Positions 17,885 through 26,137 are shown, counted from the first letter of the stretch. The stretch is DNA of 64,000 nucleotides from Mucilaginibacter rigui (GCF_014773275.1 NZ_JACWMW010000001.1:558001-622000); one strand, 5' to 3'. Numbers and translations: made by a program. Notes: a model not told the origin generated them from the sequence alone.

Positions 17885-19204
17885 ATGAGAAACTTTAAAA
17901 TAATGATAGCTTTTGCGTTTTGTTTATTAGCCATAAGCTGTAAACAAAAACAAAAAATAGCATTAAAAAGCGATGCCGATGTACTACATGATAATGTAGA
18001 TGAGTTAACACAGGTTATTATTTATGATGTATTTAGCCCGCCTGTAGCAAGCCGAATATATGGGTACACAACATTAGCTGCTTACGAGGCTATTCGTTTT
18101 CAGGATGCTAAATACAACTCAATAGCAGGTCAGTTAAACGGCTTTAAGGCCATGCCCCAACCTAAAAAGGGGGTAAAATATAATTATGCGCTTGCAGCTA
18201 CAAAGGCCTTTTTTACAGTTGCACACAAGGTAACTTTCTCCGTAGATACATTAAAACGTTACGAGGATAAGGTTTTTGCAATGTATAAAAACAACCTTGA
18301 TGATTCTACCTTTGCGCGCTCGGTAGCGTTTGGTGAAAGTGTTGGTAAAGCAGTTTTAGGGCGCGCCAAATTTGATAATTATGCAAAAACACGAGGCAAG
18401 CCAAGGTTTTTAGGAAGTGATGATGATGGAAAATGGCGCCCAACAGCGCCCGATTATTTGGACGGGGTAGAGTTTTGCTGGGGAACCATGGAAACTTTTG
18501 TCGTAAAATCATCATCAGACTTTGCATTACCGCCACCGCCCCCTTTCAGTAACGATGAAAACAGCGAATACATTAAACAAAACCGGGAGGTTTACGAGCA
18601 AAGTAAAAAACTTACTCCTGAGCAGGTAACTATTGCCAAATTTTGGGACGACAACCCCTTTGTGATACAACATAACGGGCATATGATGTTTGTAAATAAA
18701 AAAATAACCCCTGGTGGCCACTGGATAGGTATTGCGCGGATAGCCTGCGAAAAAACCAAAGCAAGTGCTGTGAAAACCGCACAGGCATATGCCTTAACTT
18801 CAATAGCCTTATACGATGCTTTTATATGCGGCTGGCAGGTTAAATACACTACTGAGTACATTAGGCCGGTTACCGTTATAAACGCTAAGTGGGACCCAAA
18901 ATGGCTACCATTATTGCAAACACCTCCATTCCCGGAATATCCAAGCGGGCATAGCGATATCAGCGCAGCATCTGCGGTAATACTAACGCACTTATTTGGT
19001 GATAATTTTGAATATGACGATACCAGCGATTTACGTTACATTGGTATGCAGCGCCATTTCAAATCGTTCCTGAAAGCATCAGACGAAACGTCGATAAGCC
19101 GTTTTTATGGTGGTATCCATTATAAGAACAGCGTAGACCAGGGCGCTATACAGGGCCGCAAGATTGGCGAATTTATTTGGAACACATTAAAACTACAGAA
19201 TTAA
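17885..19204 (+). CDS. Vanadium-dependent haloperoxidase/PAP2-superfamily lipoprotein
   Basis: A 439-residue exported protein, probably a lipoprotein (Cys19 in LAISC-K). The C-terminal half has the complete active-site set shared by vanadate haloperoxidases and PAP2 phosphatases: K320-x6-R327-P328, then P353-S-G-H356, then S405-R406-x5-H412. Overall length, a helical N-terminal half and lack of membrane spans favour the haloperoxidase side over membrane PAP2 lipid phosphatases. Haloperoxidases oxidise halides with hydrogen peroxide; a soluble phosphatase activity cannot be excluded, because both use the same pocket. Aspartate follows the last His at +6 rather than the +4 usual in fungal enzymes. 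It is the middle gene of a tight run (14 bp before, 22 bp after). Confidence 0.88.
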   Translation: MRNFKIMIAFAFCLLAISCKQKQKIALKSDADVLHDNVDELTQVIIYDVFSPPVASRIYGYTTLAAYEAIRFQDAKYNSIAGQLNGFKAMPQPKKGVKYNYALAATKAFFTVAHKVTFSVDTLKRYEDKVFAMYKNNLDDSTFARSVAFGESVGKAVLGRAKFDNYAKTRGKPRFLGSDDDGKWRPTAPDYLDGVEFCWGTMETFVVKSSSDFALPPPPPFSNDENSEYIKQNREVYEQSKKLTPEQVTIAKFWDDNPFVIQHNGHMMFVNKKITPGGHWIGIARIACEKTKASAVKTAQAYALTSIALYDAFICGWQVKYTTEYIRPVTVINAKWDPKWLPLLQTPPFPEYPSGHSDISAASAVILTHLFGDNFEYDDTSDLRYIGMQRHFKSFLKASDETSISRFYGGIHYKNSVDQGAIQGRKIGEFIWNTLKLQN

Positions 19205-19226
19205 CAAAAGGGATTAGATACTTATT

Positions 19227-20780
19227 ATGAAACTAAAGCACACCTTTTTATTTACATCTTTTATACTATCCGGGGTTGCCTTATTATCATTAAGCACATT
19301 ACTTGAGGGGTGCAAAAGTAAAACAGGTACCGATTACAAGCTTACAGGCGATGTTATAGCAGATGGCGAACACCTGGTAAAGCTGCATTGTACAAAATGC
19401 CATTCGCTTGTGCCGGCAAATACTCTAACTAAAGATGTGTGGCGAATGCATTCCTTGCCATCAATGGCCCACTATTTAGGCATATCCACATACGGCCCAT
19501 CTTTCTATAAAGCCCCTAAAGATACCGCTGGTATATCAATAGTAAATTGGCAGGCAATTGTTGATTACTACAATAAAATTGCACCAGATACACTTTTACC
19601 CGCAAAACGCCCTGTACCATTAGTAAATGATTGGGCTGGCTTTACATTAAAAAAACCCACCGGCGGCACTGATGTAGCTTTTACCACTATGGTAGCGGCA
19701 AACCCAAGTACAGGTAATATATACACCAGCGATTTGGTTGCAAACAATTTAACCGAATGGAATAACCAGCTTAAAGCTATAAGGGGAACTCATTTGTCAT
19801 CGGCCGCAGTGAATGCTGATTTTATAAAAGATGCTAAGGGAGGTGATAGAGCAATACTATCGTGCATTGGCCGGATAGATGCTGTCGATTACCCATCAGG
19901 GAAAATATACGGAGCTAACCTTTCCGCTAATCCTTTAACGGCAACAGAAGTTGCCGGAGATATGCCAAGGCCTGTACAAACGCTGAATGTTGATGTAGAT
20001 AAAGACGGTAATAATGATCTTATTGTATTAGGGCAGGGCTTTACAAAGGGTGGTGTTTACCTGTTTAAGTTGGGTCCAGATGGCAAAGCGTTAAAACAGT
20101 TTACCATAACCGACAGGCCCGGAGCTGTACAAGCCGTTTCGCAGGATTTTAACGGTGATGGTTATCCGGACCTGATGGTATTGTTTGGCACCGGAAACGA
20201 GGGGTTATCATTATTCCTGAATAATAAAAAAGGAGGTTTTACCAGTCGTGAGTTGTTGTCATTCCCACCGGTAAACGGCTCAACAAGCTTTGCGCTGGCT
20301 GATATTGATCATGATGGTAAACAGGACCTTGTTTATACTTGTGGGTATAATTTTCACGATTCGCGTATCCTGAAACCTTATCACGGTTTATACATCTACA
20401 AAAACACAGGTGATTTTAATTTTAAACAAAGCTGGTTTTACCCTATAAACGGTGCAACAAAAGCCATAGCGCAGGATTTTGATAATGATGGAGATATTGA
20501 TATTGCTACCATCGCTTTCTTTGCTGATATGAAAAATAACCCGGCCGAGGAATTTATTTACTTTGAGCAGGATAAACCAATGCAATTTAAACCTCATGCG
20601 GTTCCAGTTAGCCAATATGGCCGATGGATGAGCATGAATGTAAACGACCTGGATAAAGACGGCAAGCCGGATATTATATTAGGGAACTATGCAAGCGGGT
20701 TTTTATTCCAACCAAATTTTTCACCAAATTGGGACGAACATCTGCCGTTTATTGTGTTGCAGAATAATATTAAGAAGTAA
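19227..20780 (+). CDS. Cytochrome c domain fused to FG-GAP/VCBS repeats
   Basis: A 517-residue exported protein, probably a lipoprotein (Cys29 in LLEGC-KSK). One haem-binding site C55-TKC-H59 lies in a short cytochrome c-like domain (about 45-125). It is followed by five FG-GAP-type motifs (DVDKDGNNDLIVLG, DFNGDGYPDLMVLFG, DIDHDGKQDLVYTCG, DFDNDGDIDIATIAF, DLDKDGKPDIILGN) forming one propeller. A covalent c-type haem means export and maturation in the periplasm, so a surface or periplasmic electron-transfer role is expected. It is last in the operon after the haloperoxidase. The fusion of haem and propeller parallels the propeller/ASPIC protein encoded two genes earlier and suggests they form one assembly. 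Confidence 0.9.
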   Translation: MKLKHTFLFTSFILSGVALLSLSTLLEGCKSKTGTDYKLTGDVIADGEHLVKLHCTKCHSLVPANTLTKDVWRMHSLPSMAHYLGISTYGPSFYKAPKDTAGISIVNWQAIVDYYNKIAPDTLLPAKRPVPLVNDWAGFTLKKPTGGTDVAFTTMVAANPSTGNIYTSDLVANNLTEWNNQLKAIRGTHLSSAAVNADFIKDAKGGDRAILSCIGRIDAVDYPSGKIYGANLSANPLTATEVAGDMPRPVQTLNVDVDKDGNNDLIVLGQGFTKGGVYLFKLGPDGKALKQFTITDRPGAVQAVSQDFNGDGYPDLMVLFGTGNEGLSLFLNNKKGGFTSRELLSFPPVNGSTSFALADIDHDGKQDLVYTCGYNFHDSRILKPYHGLYIYKNTGDFNFKQSWFYPINGATKAIAQDFDNDGDIDIATIAFFADMKNNPAEEFIYFEQDKPMQFKPHAVPVSQYGRWMSMNVNDLDKDGKPDIILGNYASGFLFQPNFSPNWDEHLPFIVLQNNIKK

Positions 20781-20796
20781 TATCTCTACAATATTT

Positions 20797-20841
20797 AATG
20801 ATGGTTACAGCAGCTGTATTACAGCAATTGTAACCATCATT
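20797..20841. terminator. Bidirectional hairpin between convergent cytochrome genes
   Basis: A 13-bp perfect stem (20797-20809 with 20829-20841) with A/T-rich flanks, T-rich on the right. It ends inside the last codons of the minus-strand multihaem cytochrome gene and would serve both converging transcripts. Confidence 0.75.
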
Positions 20842-22054
20842 TCTTTTTTAAATAAGCCGATATTTTGGTTATCTCATCACCATAAACAGCTATGTGATGG
20901 CTGTGTATCAATACGGATTGATGGTTATTGATAATAGCCTTAGTGGGCAATGCGGGCATATGGCAGGATATACATTTGGTTTGTAATACCTGTGCATCAA
21001 TTTCACCTGTTAGTTTACATATATTATGGCTTGCTGTTGAGTGGCAGCTTTGGCAGCGTTGTGCAAATAGCACAGCGTTGCTACGTTCGTTTTGATGCGT
21101 ATTGTGGCAGGTATTGCAATCCATATTGCTGCTGATGTAACATTTGCTTGTTTTGAGCATGTCTAATTGGTCGCCATGTACATCAATATGCGCAAAATCT
21201 AAAGGACCGGCGGAGGGGGCGTGTTTTTTAAAGTCGGTAAGCTTATCGCCGGGTTTAAAATCAAATATCGATTTGGTGTTAACCGTTTGTGTACCCGAAT
21301 GGCAGGTGCCGCAAAGATCTACTTTTTGCATACGGCTTAAAGTGCTTATCCGGGTGATGTACCTGGCAGTTTTAACATCGGGATTGGCCGCCTGGAAGTC
21401 AGCGTGCTGTTTGGCCCCTCCATGGCAACGCTCACAATCGATGCTTAAAATAATCGATTTCTTATCAAAGCCTATCGGGTTACCAGCAAAGCTGGGCACC
21501 TTACCCGGTTCGGTTTTAGCATAAGATGCGTGGCACTCCATACAACGTATGTTGATTGATCTATCAAAACTGGCCATAGTGGTATCATACCCGGGGCTAA
21601 CAATCCAGCGATTATTGGTATTGTCAAACGATACCGGCAACTGGAAAAGCTCATTCTCTTTCCAGTATAAATAGGTTTCGCCTTTAACACCGCCCGTGGC
21701 AATATCCATGCGGGCACTTTCTACCTTTTCACCGTTTACATAATTGGTTTGATAAAGCCCGCTATCTGTTTTGGTCATCACAACCTTGGTATGGTCGTTA
21801 TAGTTAACTGAGTTAAAACCCGATAAAAAACTACCATGGATGCTGTTTGTTGAGGCAGGGGAGGACGCAATGGTATGCGCCATGTGCATATAGCTATCGC
21901 TAATTTTTTTATGACAGCTGATACAAGTTCTTGCGCCGGCGTAAGCATCTCCTCTGGGGTCGGTGGCTGCTTCTGTAGGGCTTAAGCATTGTGATAAAAT
22001 AACCATTAGCGGAAACAGGAATACAGGTAAGAACAGTAATTTCTTTTTCGACAT
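20837..22054 (-). CDS. Seven-haem c-type cytochrome (cytochrome c554/NrfA-like multihaem family)
   Basis: A 405-residue exported protein with a hydrophobic N-terminus (about 5-22) and a possible lipid Cys23. It contains seven CxxCH haem sites in order: CISCH (44-48), CMECH, CERCH, CGTCH, CNTCH, CQSCH and CISCH. His-rich segments between them can give bis-His ligation. The paired-haem spacing suits the cytochrome c554/nitrite-reductase-like superfamily of electron carriers and reductases; the specific reaction cannot be told. It converges on the cytochrome-FG-GAP gene with a shared hairpin. Its nearness to another c-type cytochrome suggests a common redox task. Seven haems in one small protein is a large investment for a presumed aerobic heterotroph. 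Confidence 0.88.
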   Translation of the reverse strand: MSKKKLLFLPVFLFPLMVILSQCLSPTEAATDPRGDAYAGARTCISCHKKISDSYMHMAHTIASSPASTNSIHGSFLSGFNSVNYNDHTKVVMTKTDSGLYQTNYVNGEKVESARMDIATGGVKGETYLYWKENELFQLPVSFDNTNNRWIVSPGYDTTMASFDRSINIRCMECHASYAKTEPGKVPSFAGNPIGFDKKSIILSIDCERCHGGAKQHADFQAANPDVKTARYITRISTLSRMQKVDLCGTCHSGTQTVNTKSIFDFKPGDKLTDFKKHAPSAGPLDFAHIDVHGDQLDMLKTSKCYISSNMDCNTCHNTHQNERSNAVLFAQRCQSCHSTASHNICKLTGEIDAQVLQTKCISCHMPALPTKAIINNHQSVLIHSHHIAVYGDEITKISAYLKKK

Positions 22055-22488
22055 CAGGCTTTATCAGTTTATAATAGTGACAACTAAAAGGAGCTAAGCT
22101 ATCACACCGTTAAATTAACTTTTTTATTACAACAGCCAAGGCATTCATATAAATTGATACGTAACAATTTTATTGTTAACTAATCTACGAATTTAAACGT
22201 ACGAAATAGTACCTCTAACTGTGCGTTTTCGTAAACCTCTCTGTAAATAATGCCTTATTTACGCTAAGCCTATTTATTTATTGGCATTATAAAACTTAGC
22301 CGGACACTACAAAACTGGCAACAGTTAGTCACCAATTTATTAAGGCGGCTATGATTAATCCGGTAAAGAGTTTGCGCAGTTAGTAGTAAATTATTTAGCT
22401 GATTTATAGCTAGTTGTATTTATTAATAGTACTATGTATTGCATAATACCATGTAATGTGTATTTTTGTGTTGTAAAACTTAAATAAC
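22055..22488. other. Intergenic region without a visible gene
   Basis: These 434 bp are the divergent spacer between the multihaem cytochrome and a small lipoprotein gene. Apart from the promoter at 22439-22468, I see no open frame, hairpin or RNA signature. Confidence 0.5.
22439..22468 (+). promoter_or_regulatory. Bacteroidota-type promoter (TTG-N19-TATTTTTG)
   Basis: TTG at 22439-22441 and TATTTTTG at 22461-22468 are separated by 19 nt, a good match to the -33/-7 consensus. It ends 20 bp before the small lipoprotein start at 22489. Confidence 0.75.
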
Positions 22489-22869
22489 ATGAAACTGGTA
22501 AGTAAAAAAATACAAATTATAGTACTGGCATTGATAATGTTAGGCACTGTAGCAGCATGCGATTGGGGCAAATCAACCACTATTGTAAATAAAACAGACA
22601 ATTTTTCGCAGCGGATAAAATACTCGGGAAAAATAGTTTTTAATGAAAAGGAGGATGGTATTGAGCATATCTCAAACGGCGGCTACCTGGAATTTGAGCA
22701 AAACGACAAAGGTTTTAAAGCCAGAGAGAATTTTCATAAAGAAATAGAGTACGAGTTTAACGGCGATAGTAAAGTAACCGACCTGAGCGATGAACAAAAA
22801 CAGTTTGTAGCACGTGCCGTAAAGAGCATTATAAAAGAGCGTGCTAAACTACGAAGCCCAAAAGACTAA
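22489..22869 (+). CDS. Small hypothetical lipoprotein (126 aa)
   Basis: A 126-residue protein with a lipoprotein signal (hydrophobic segment about 9-22, Cys24 in TVAAC-DWG). The mature part is strand-rich then helical and charged (KVTDLSDEQKQFVARAVKSI near the end). It has its own promoter and is convergent with the metallo-beta-lactamase gene, with one base between stops. No family is recognised. Location in the periplasm, anchored to a membrane, is inferred from the lipobox. Confidence 0.75.
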   Translation: MKLVSKKIQIIVLALIMLGTVAACDWGKSTTIVNKTDNFSQRIKYSGKIVFNEKEDGIEHISNGGYLEFEQNDKGFKARENFHKEIEYEFNGDSKVTDLSDEQKQFVARAVKSIIKERAKLRSPKD

Positions 22870-22870
22870 G

Positions 22871-23593
22871 TTATTTATTGAGGATACGCAGTGTGTGGTT
22901 TAACTGCTTTAAGCCGCCCTGCCATCCCAAGTGGCCTGGAATCACATAACGGGCGTCTTTAAAACGGCCTTGTACATTTTTGATTGATGAAGGCCATTGC
23001 TTAAGGTTGGCATCACCGGTAAAACCTTTGTTGTCTGCTTCTAAGCTTTTAACCAGGCAGCCGCCAAAAAGTATCTTATGCTGAGGCAACCAAACCACTA
23101 TATTATCATGCGTATGGCCCTCGCCGGGGTAAAAGGTTTTTAAAGTTATACCGGCAATATTAAAGGTAGTATCGCGGGCAAAGGTGTATTGCGGCAGCTC
23201 GTTATTTTCTTTTTTAGCAAGCGCGTAAGTTTGCATGCTGCTATAGGTTTTAGCACCTTGCTTTTTTAATACATCAAATCCGCCTAAACAATCATCGTGA
23301 AAATGAGTAGCAATGCAAAAGATTATCTTTTTGTTGAAGCGCCGTTTAACGCTATCTATTAGCTGTTGGGTTTGTTCATCGCCCCATGGTGAATTAACCA
23401 GAATAATACCCTTATCGGTAACCGCAAATAAGCTGTTAGCCGGGTATGCCGGCGATTTATCATCCGGGTAACCGTATGATGTGCACACATAAATGTTTTT
23501 GGTTAAATGTGTGATGCTAATTTTCACCGGCTTTTTTTGGCCGAAGACTACAGTGGAAATAAACAGGCAAAATACAAAAAGTTTCAGCTTCAT
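22871..23593 (-). CDS. bla: Subclass B1 metallo-beta-lactamase
   Basis: A 240-residue periplasmic zinc hydrolase with a signal peptide ending near FGQ19. All B1 zinc ligands are visible: H97-x-H99-x-D101 in THFHDDC, H160 in GEGHTHDN, C179 in FGGCLVKS (with the adjacent substrate-binding Lys182) and H221 in IPGHLGW. The Cys ligand and the short compact length separate it from B3 enzymes and from general MBL-fold hydrolases. B1 enzymes hydrolyse penicillins, cephalosporins and carbapenems. It looks like a resident chromosomal gene: single copy, no integron, insertion sequence or mobilisation gene nearby, codon use like its neighbours. Confidence 0.92.
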   Translation of the reverse strand: MKLKLFVFCLFISTVVFGQKKPVKISITHLTKNIYVCTSYGYPDDKSPAYPANSLFAVTDKGIILVNSPWGDEQTQQLIDSVKRRFNKKIIFCIATHFHDDCLGGFDVLKKQGAKTYSSMQTYALAKKENNELPQYTFARDTTFNIAGITLKTFYPGEGHTHDNIVVWLPQHKILFGGCLVKSLEADNKGFTGDANLKQWPSSIKNVQGRFKDARYVIPGHLGWQGGLKQLNHTLRILNK

Positions 23594-23640
23594 ATCATTA
23601 TAATATCTTATGGAGGTATACGCCTAAGCGAATAGTTTTA

Positions 23641-24291
23641 TTACAACTCCGCCAGTATCTTCAAACTCATCTTATCCAAACCGCTTACCACTATATTTGC
23701 TTTTGTCAATGTTTCCGGCGAGCCGATACCCACAGTTTTCATTCCGCCGTTTATGGCGGCTTCTATCCCGGCTATGGCATCTTCAAAAACCACACAGGCT
23801 GCCGGGGCAACACCTACCGCTTCGGCTCCTTTTAAAAATACTTCAGGGTCGGGTTTGGGGATGCTTACGCTGTTACCATCAATAACGGCATCAAACAAAT
23901 GTGTCAATTCTAATTTATTAAGGATGGTAGGCGTGTTCTTGCTGGCCGAACCAATGGCTGTTTTTAAACCCGCGTCGCGGCAGGCTTGCACAAACTCGCG
24001 GGCGCCGGGCAGTATTTCGGCGGGCGTCATCTGGCCTATCATTTGAGTATACCATTCGTTTTTTTGGGCGGCAAGCTCCAGCTTTTCAGCCTCGGTTTTA
24101 TTGGTGATGTTGCCCCAGCCAAGTATCAGATCAAGCGACGCCATGCGACTAACGCCTTTTAGTTGCTCGTTCTGGTGCTCTGTAAAATCAAAGCCCAGTT
24201 GGTTAGCAAGTCGTTTCCATGCTTTATAATGATATATGGCGGTATCCACAATTACGCCATCCAGATCAAAAATACAGGCTTTAATATTCAT
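23641..24291 (-). CDS. pgmB: Beta-phosphoglucomutase (HAD superfamily)
   Basis: A 216-residue HAD phosphotransferase converting beta-glucose-1-phosphate to glucose-6-phosphate. The nucleophile and acid/base pair are D9-L-D11 in CIFDLDGVIVDT. A helical cap domain (about 15-90) follows, including the substrate loop GVSRMASLD. Motif II is IGSAS and motif III/IV is KPDPEVF with VFEDAIAGIEAA. The ATG at 24289-24291 is chosen because it places DLDG at the family position; an ATG 12 codons upstream is possible. The natural partner is an inverting disaccharide phosphorylase, and a GH65 maltose phosphorylase gene occurs 24 kb away at 48037, not adjacent as is usual. Confidence 0.9.
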   Translation of the reverse strand: MNIKACIFDLDGVIVDTAIYHYKAWKRLANQLGFDFTEHQNEQLKGVSRMASLDLILGWGNITNKTEAEKLELAAQKNEWYTQMIGQMTPAEILPGAREFVQACRDAGLKTAIGSASKNTPTILNKLELTHLFDAVIDGNSVSIPKPDPEVFLKGAEAVGVAPAACVVFEDAIAGIEAAINGGMKTVGIGSPETLTKANIVVSGLDKMSLKILAEL

Positions 24292-24350
24292 GGCCGTAAA
24301 GTTATAAGTTGCCTTGTTAATAATCATTATAAATAAATTATTAACATTAT

Positions 24351-24381
24351 TTGGATTAATTATAAATAGTCCGTTCTTTTG
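24351..24381 (+). promoter_or_regulatory. Putative promoter (TTG-N20-TTCTTTTG)
   Basis: TTG at 24351-24353 and TTCTTTTG at 24374-24381 (one mismatch to TAnnTTTG), spaced 20 nt and ending 9 bp before the ATG at 24391. Confidence 0.5.
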
Positions 24382-24390
24382 TGCTGTCGA

Positions 24391-24762
24391 ATGGTAACAA
24401 CACTAACAACAAATCCGCAAATAAGTACCTTGTCAGATGTATTCAGCACCCAAAACGGCGCCGTATATCAGTGTGATGCTGAACGTTGCTGGTATGTTGA
24501 TTTTGCCGGTAAAGTTGCCAAATTTGATTACCGCTGCCTGCTTAAACTAAAAAAAGCAGTTTACAATGTTGATATTGAAGCCAAACTTCTCGATTCATCA
24601 AAAAAACCTGATATAGAGATCATCTTTATCTGCGCCTGCGACCACACTTACATCCTAACCCTGTTACAAATTATCGCTCTGAAGGAAATTCTGGAAGGTA
24701 CGTTTGTAATGCTGCAACTAAACAATATTATACAAGACCGCTTGTATCGTGTTGCCCTTTAG
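24391..24762 (+). CDS. Hypothetical protein (123 aa)
   Basis: A 123-residue soluble protein starting MVTTLTTNPQISTLSDVFST. The segment GAVYQCDAERCWYVDFAGKV (about 23-42) holds two cysteines, and a later ICACD adds two more, so metal binding is possible. The C-terminal part is helical and hydrophobic (TYILTLLQIIALKEILEG). It loosely recalls a family of short Bacteroidota proteins of unknown function (DUF6686-like), but I am not sure. The next gene on the same strand is ferritin, 125 bp downstream, which would suit an iron-related role. Confidence 0.65.
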   Translation: MVTTLTTNPQISTLSDVFSTQNGAVYQCDAERCWYVDFAGKVAKFDYRCLLKLKKAVYNVDIEAKLLDSSKKPDIEIIFICACDHTYILTLLQIIALKEILEGTFVMLQLNNIIQDRLYRVAL

Positions 24763-24887
24763 TAATTTAGACTGAATTCATATTGCCTTTATTTTCTTTG
24801 ATGGCTGTTTATACAGGTATTATTGTATAACTATTTAAGTCGGCATGTTTATTGCCCTGTTTAAATAGTTCTAAATATAAATCATAC

Positions 24888-25418
24888 ATGAAAGATCTTA
24901 TCCGTATCAAAAGCCTGATCTCTGCCGAAGTAGAGGCGCTTTTAAACCAGCAAGTTAAGAAAGAAGCAACATCTTCATCCATATATTTAGCCATGGCATC
25001 GTGGTGTAACCGTAACGGTTACGATTTCTCGTCTGACTACTTTTTTAAACAGGCAGAAGAGGAAAGACAGCACCAGCTAAAATTTTACAAATACATTTTA
25101 GATATGGGCGGCAACGCTATATCGCCTGATGTAACCGGCATTAAACAAGAGTACAACTCGTTTCGTGAGGTATTTGAGGAAGCCCTTGACCAGGAGATCA
25201 GCGTAACGCAGTCTATCAAAAATATTTACGCCCGTTGCTTAAAAGAGCAGGATTTTGTAACCAACGAATTTTTAAACTGGTTTTTGAAAGAGCAACGCGA
25301 AGAAGAGTACAAAGCACGCCGCGCGCTTGAACTGTTTGAAGTTATTGGCGAAGAAGGTACCGGCAGATGGCAGATTGATAAGCACGTTGGCGGTATTAAA
25401 TACGACAGCGAAGCTTAA
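24888..25418 (+). CDS. ftnA: Non-haem ferritin
   Basis: A 176-residue iron-storage ferritin. The four-helix bundle carries the ferroxidase-centre residues: Glu in LISAEVEALLNQQ, the E-E-x-x-H set in AEEERQHQLKF, Glu in EEALDQEIS, and the E-Q/E in LKEQREEEYKARRA. The cytosolic 24-mer oxidises Fe(II) and stores it as mineral. The ATG at 24888 gives the usual N-terminus; a TTG start 12 codons earlier is less likely. It overlaps the last four bases of the convergent [2Fe-2S] protein gene. The association of ferritin with a small iron-sulfur protein hints at shared iron control. Confidence 0.92.
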   Translation: MKDLIRIKSLISAEVEALLNQQVKKEATSSSIYLAMASWCNRNGYDFSSDYFFKQAEEERQHQLKFYKYILDMGGNAISPDVTGIKQEYNSFREVFEEALDQEISVTQSIKNIYARCLKEQDFVTNEFLNWFLKEQREEEYKARRALELFEVIGEEGTGRWQIDKHVGGIKYDSEA

Positions 25419-25669
25419 TCTTTAGCTAACAAAAGCTTTAAAACATCCTTCTCCGAATATTCTTTTAACCAGATATTCCCCGGAGAAAACGTACAGACCG
25501 GTGCCCAATCGCACCGGTCTGTGCATTCTATACGTATCACCTCAATATCTTCCTTACTATATTTGGCAAACTTTTCGGCAGTTTTATACATGCTTTTGCC
25601 GCCGCGTTTAGCGCATTTGCTCCCTGTACATACAAACAGCACTTTATCAGGTACAGTGAATTTACCCAT
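25415..25669 (-). CDS. Thioredoxin-like [2Fe-2S] ferredoxin-domain protein
   Basis: An 84-residue protein with the spacing of the thioredoxin-fold 2Fe-2S ferredoxins: C14-x4-C19 near the N-terminus and CTDRC (49-53) with C59 in DWAPVCTF. That gives at least four candidate ligands. It resembles the NuoE-like or (2Fe-2S) ferredoxin domain proteins annotated as short stand-alone proteins. It is probably a cytosolic electron carrier or iron-sulfur storage module. Its stop overlaps that of the ferritin gene by 4 bp in convergent orientation. Confidence 0.85.
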   Translation of the reverse strand: MGKFTVPDKVLFVCTGSKCAKRGGKSMYKTAEKFAKYSKEDIEVIRIECTDRCDWAPVCTFSPGNIWLKEYSEKDVLKLLLAKD

Positions 25670-25713
25670 CTCAAAAAACTTTTAATAATTATAAAACTTA
25701 CAAATATCAGCTT

Positions 25714-25721
25714 TATTTTTG
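25714..25721 (+). promoter_or_regulatory. Putative -7 element (TATTTTTG)
   Basis: Consensus TAnnTTTG match 48 bp before the VOC-protein start; no -33 at the expected spacing. Confidence 0.45.
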
Positions 25722-25769
25722 ATACAAGCTGTTATAGATAAGCATGAACAATTCAAACCAATTAATGTG

Positions 25770-26123
25770 ATGAGGTCTATCGAAATTATATCTATCCCGG
25801 TAACAGATCAGCAGACGGCTAAAGAGTTTTACCTTAAACTGGGTTTTAAACTTATTGTAGAAGCGCCATACCAGGGCGGTGCAAACTGGATACAATTGGG
25901 CCTGCCTGATGGTGGCACATCTATTACACTGGTAAACTGGTTCCCTGAGTTAAAACCCGGTAGCATACAAGGCTTTGTCATTAAATGCGATGACCTGGAT
26001 AAAACCCTAGCAGAAATAGCAGAGAAAGGCATAACAGTTGGCAGTGCCGATAAAACCCCATGGGGCCGTTTCGCTACTGTAAAAGACCCGGACGGTAACG
26101 CCTGGAGTTTACACGGGAAATAA
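25770..26123 (+). CDS. VOC-superfamily (glyoxalase/bleomycin-resistance-like) protein
   Basis: A 117-residue protein with the two-fold beta-alpha-beta-beta-beta pattern of vicinal-oxygen-chelate proteins: IEIISIPVTDQQTAKEFYLK at the start and KDPDGNAWSLHG at the end, the typical VOC terminus. The last His and an internal Glu could bind a metal, but the specific substrate cannot be assigned from sequence. An ATG 17 codons upstream (TTG-type start at 25719) is less likely. It stands as a single gene after a divergent iron-sulfur gene. Confidence 0.85.
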   Translation: MRSIEIISIPVTDQQTAKEFYLKLGFKLIVEAPYQGGANWIQLGLPDGGTSITLVNWFPELKPGSIQGFVIKCDDLDKTLAEIAEKGITVGSADKTPWGRFATVKDPDGNAWSLHGK

Positions 26124-26137
26124 ATGCCGCTGCCACG

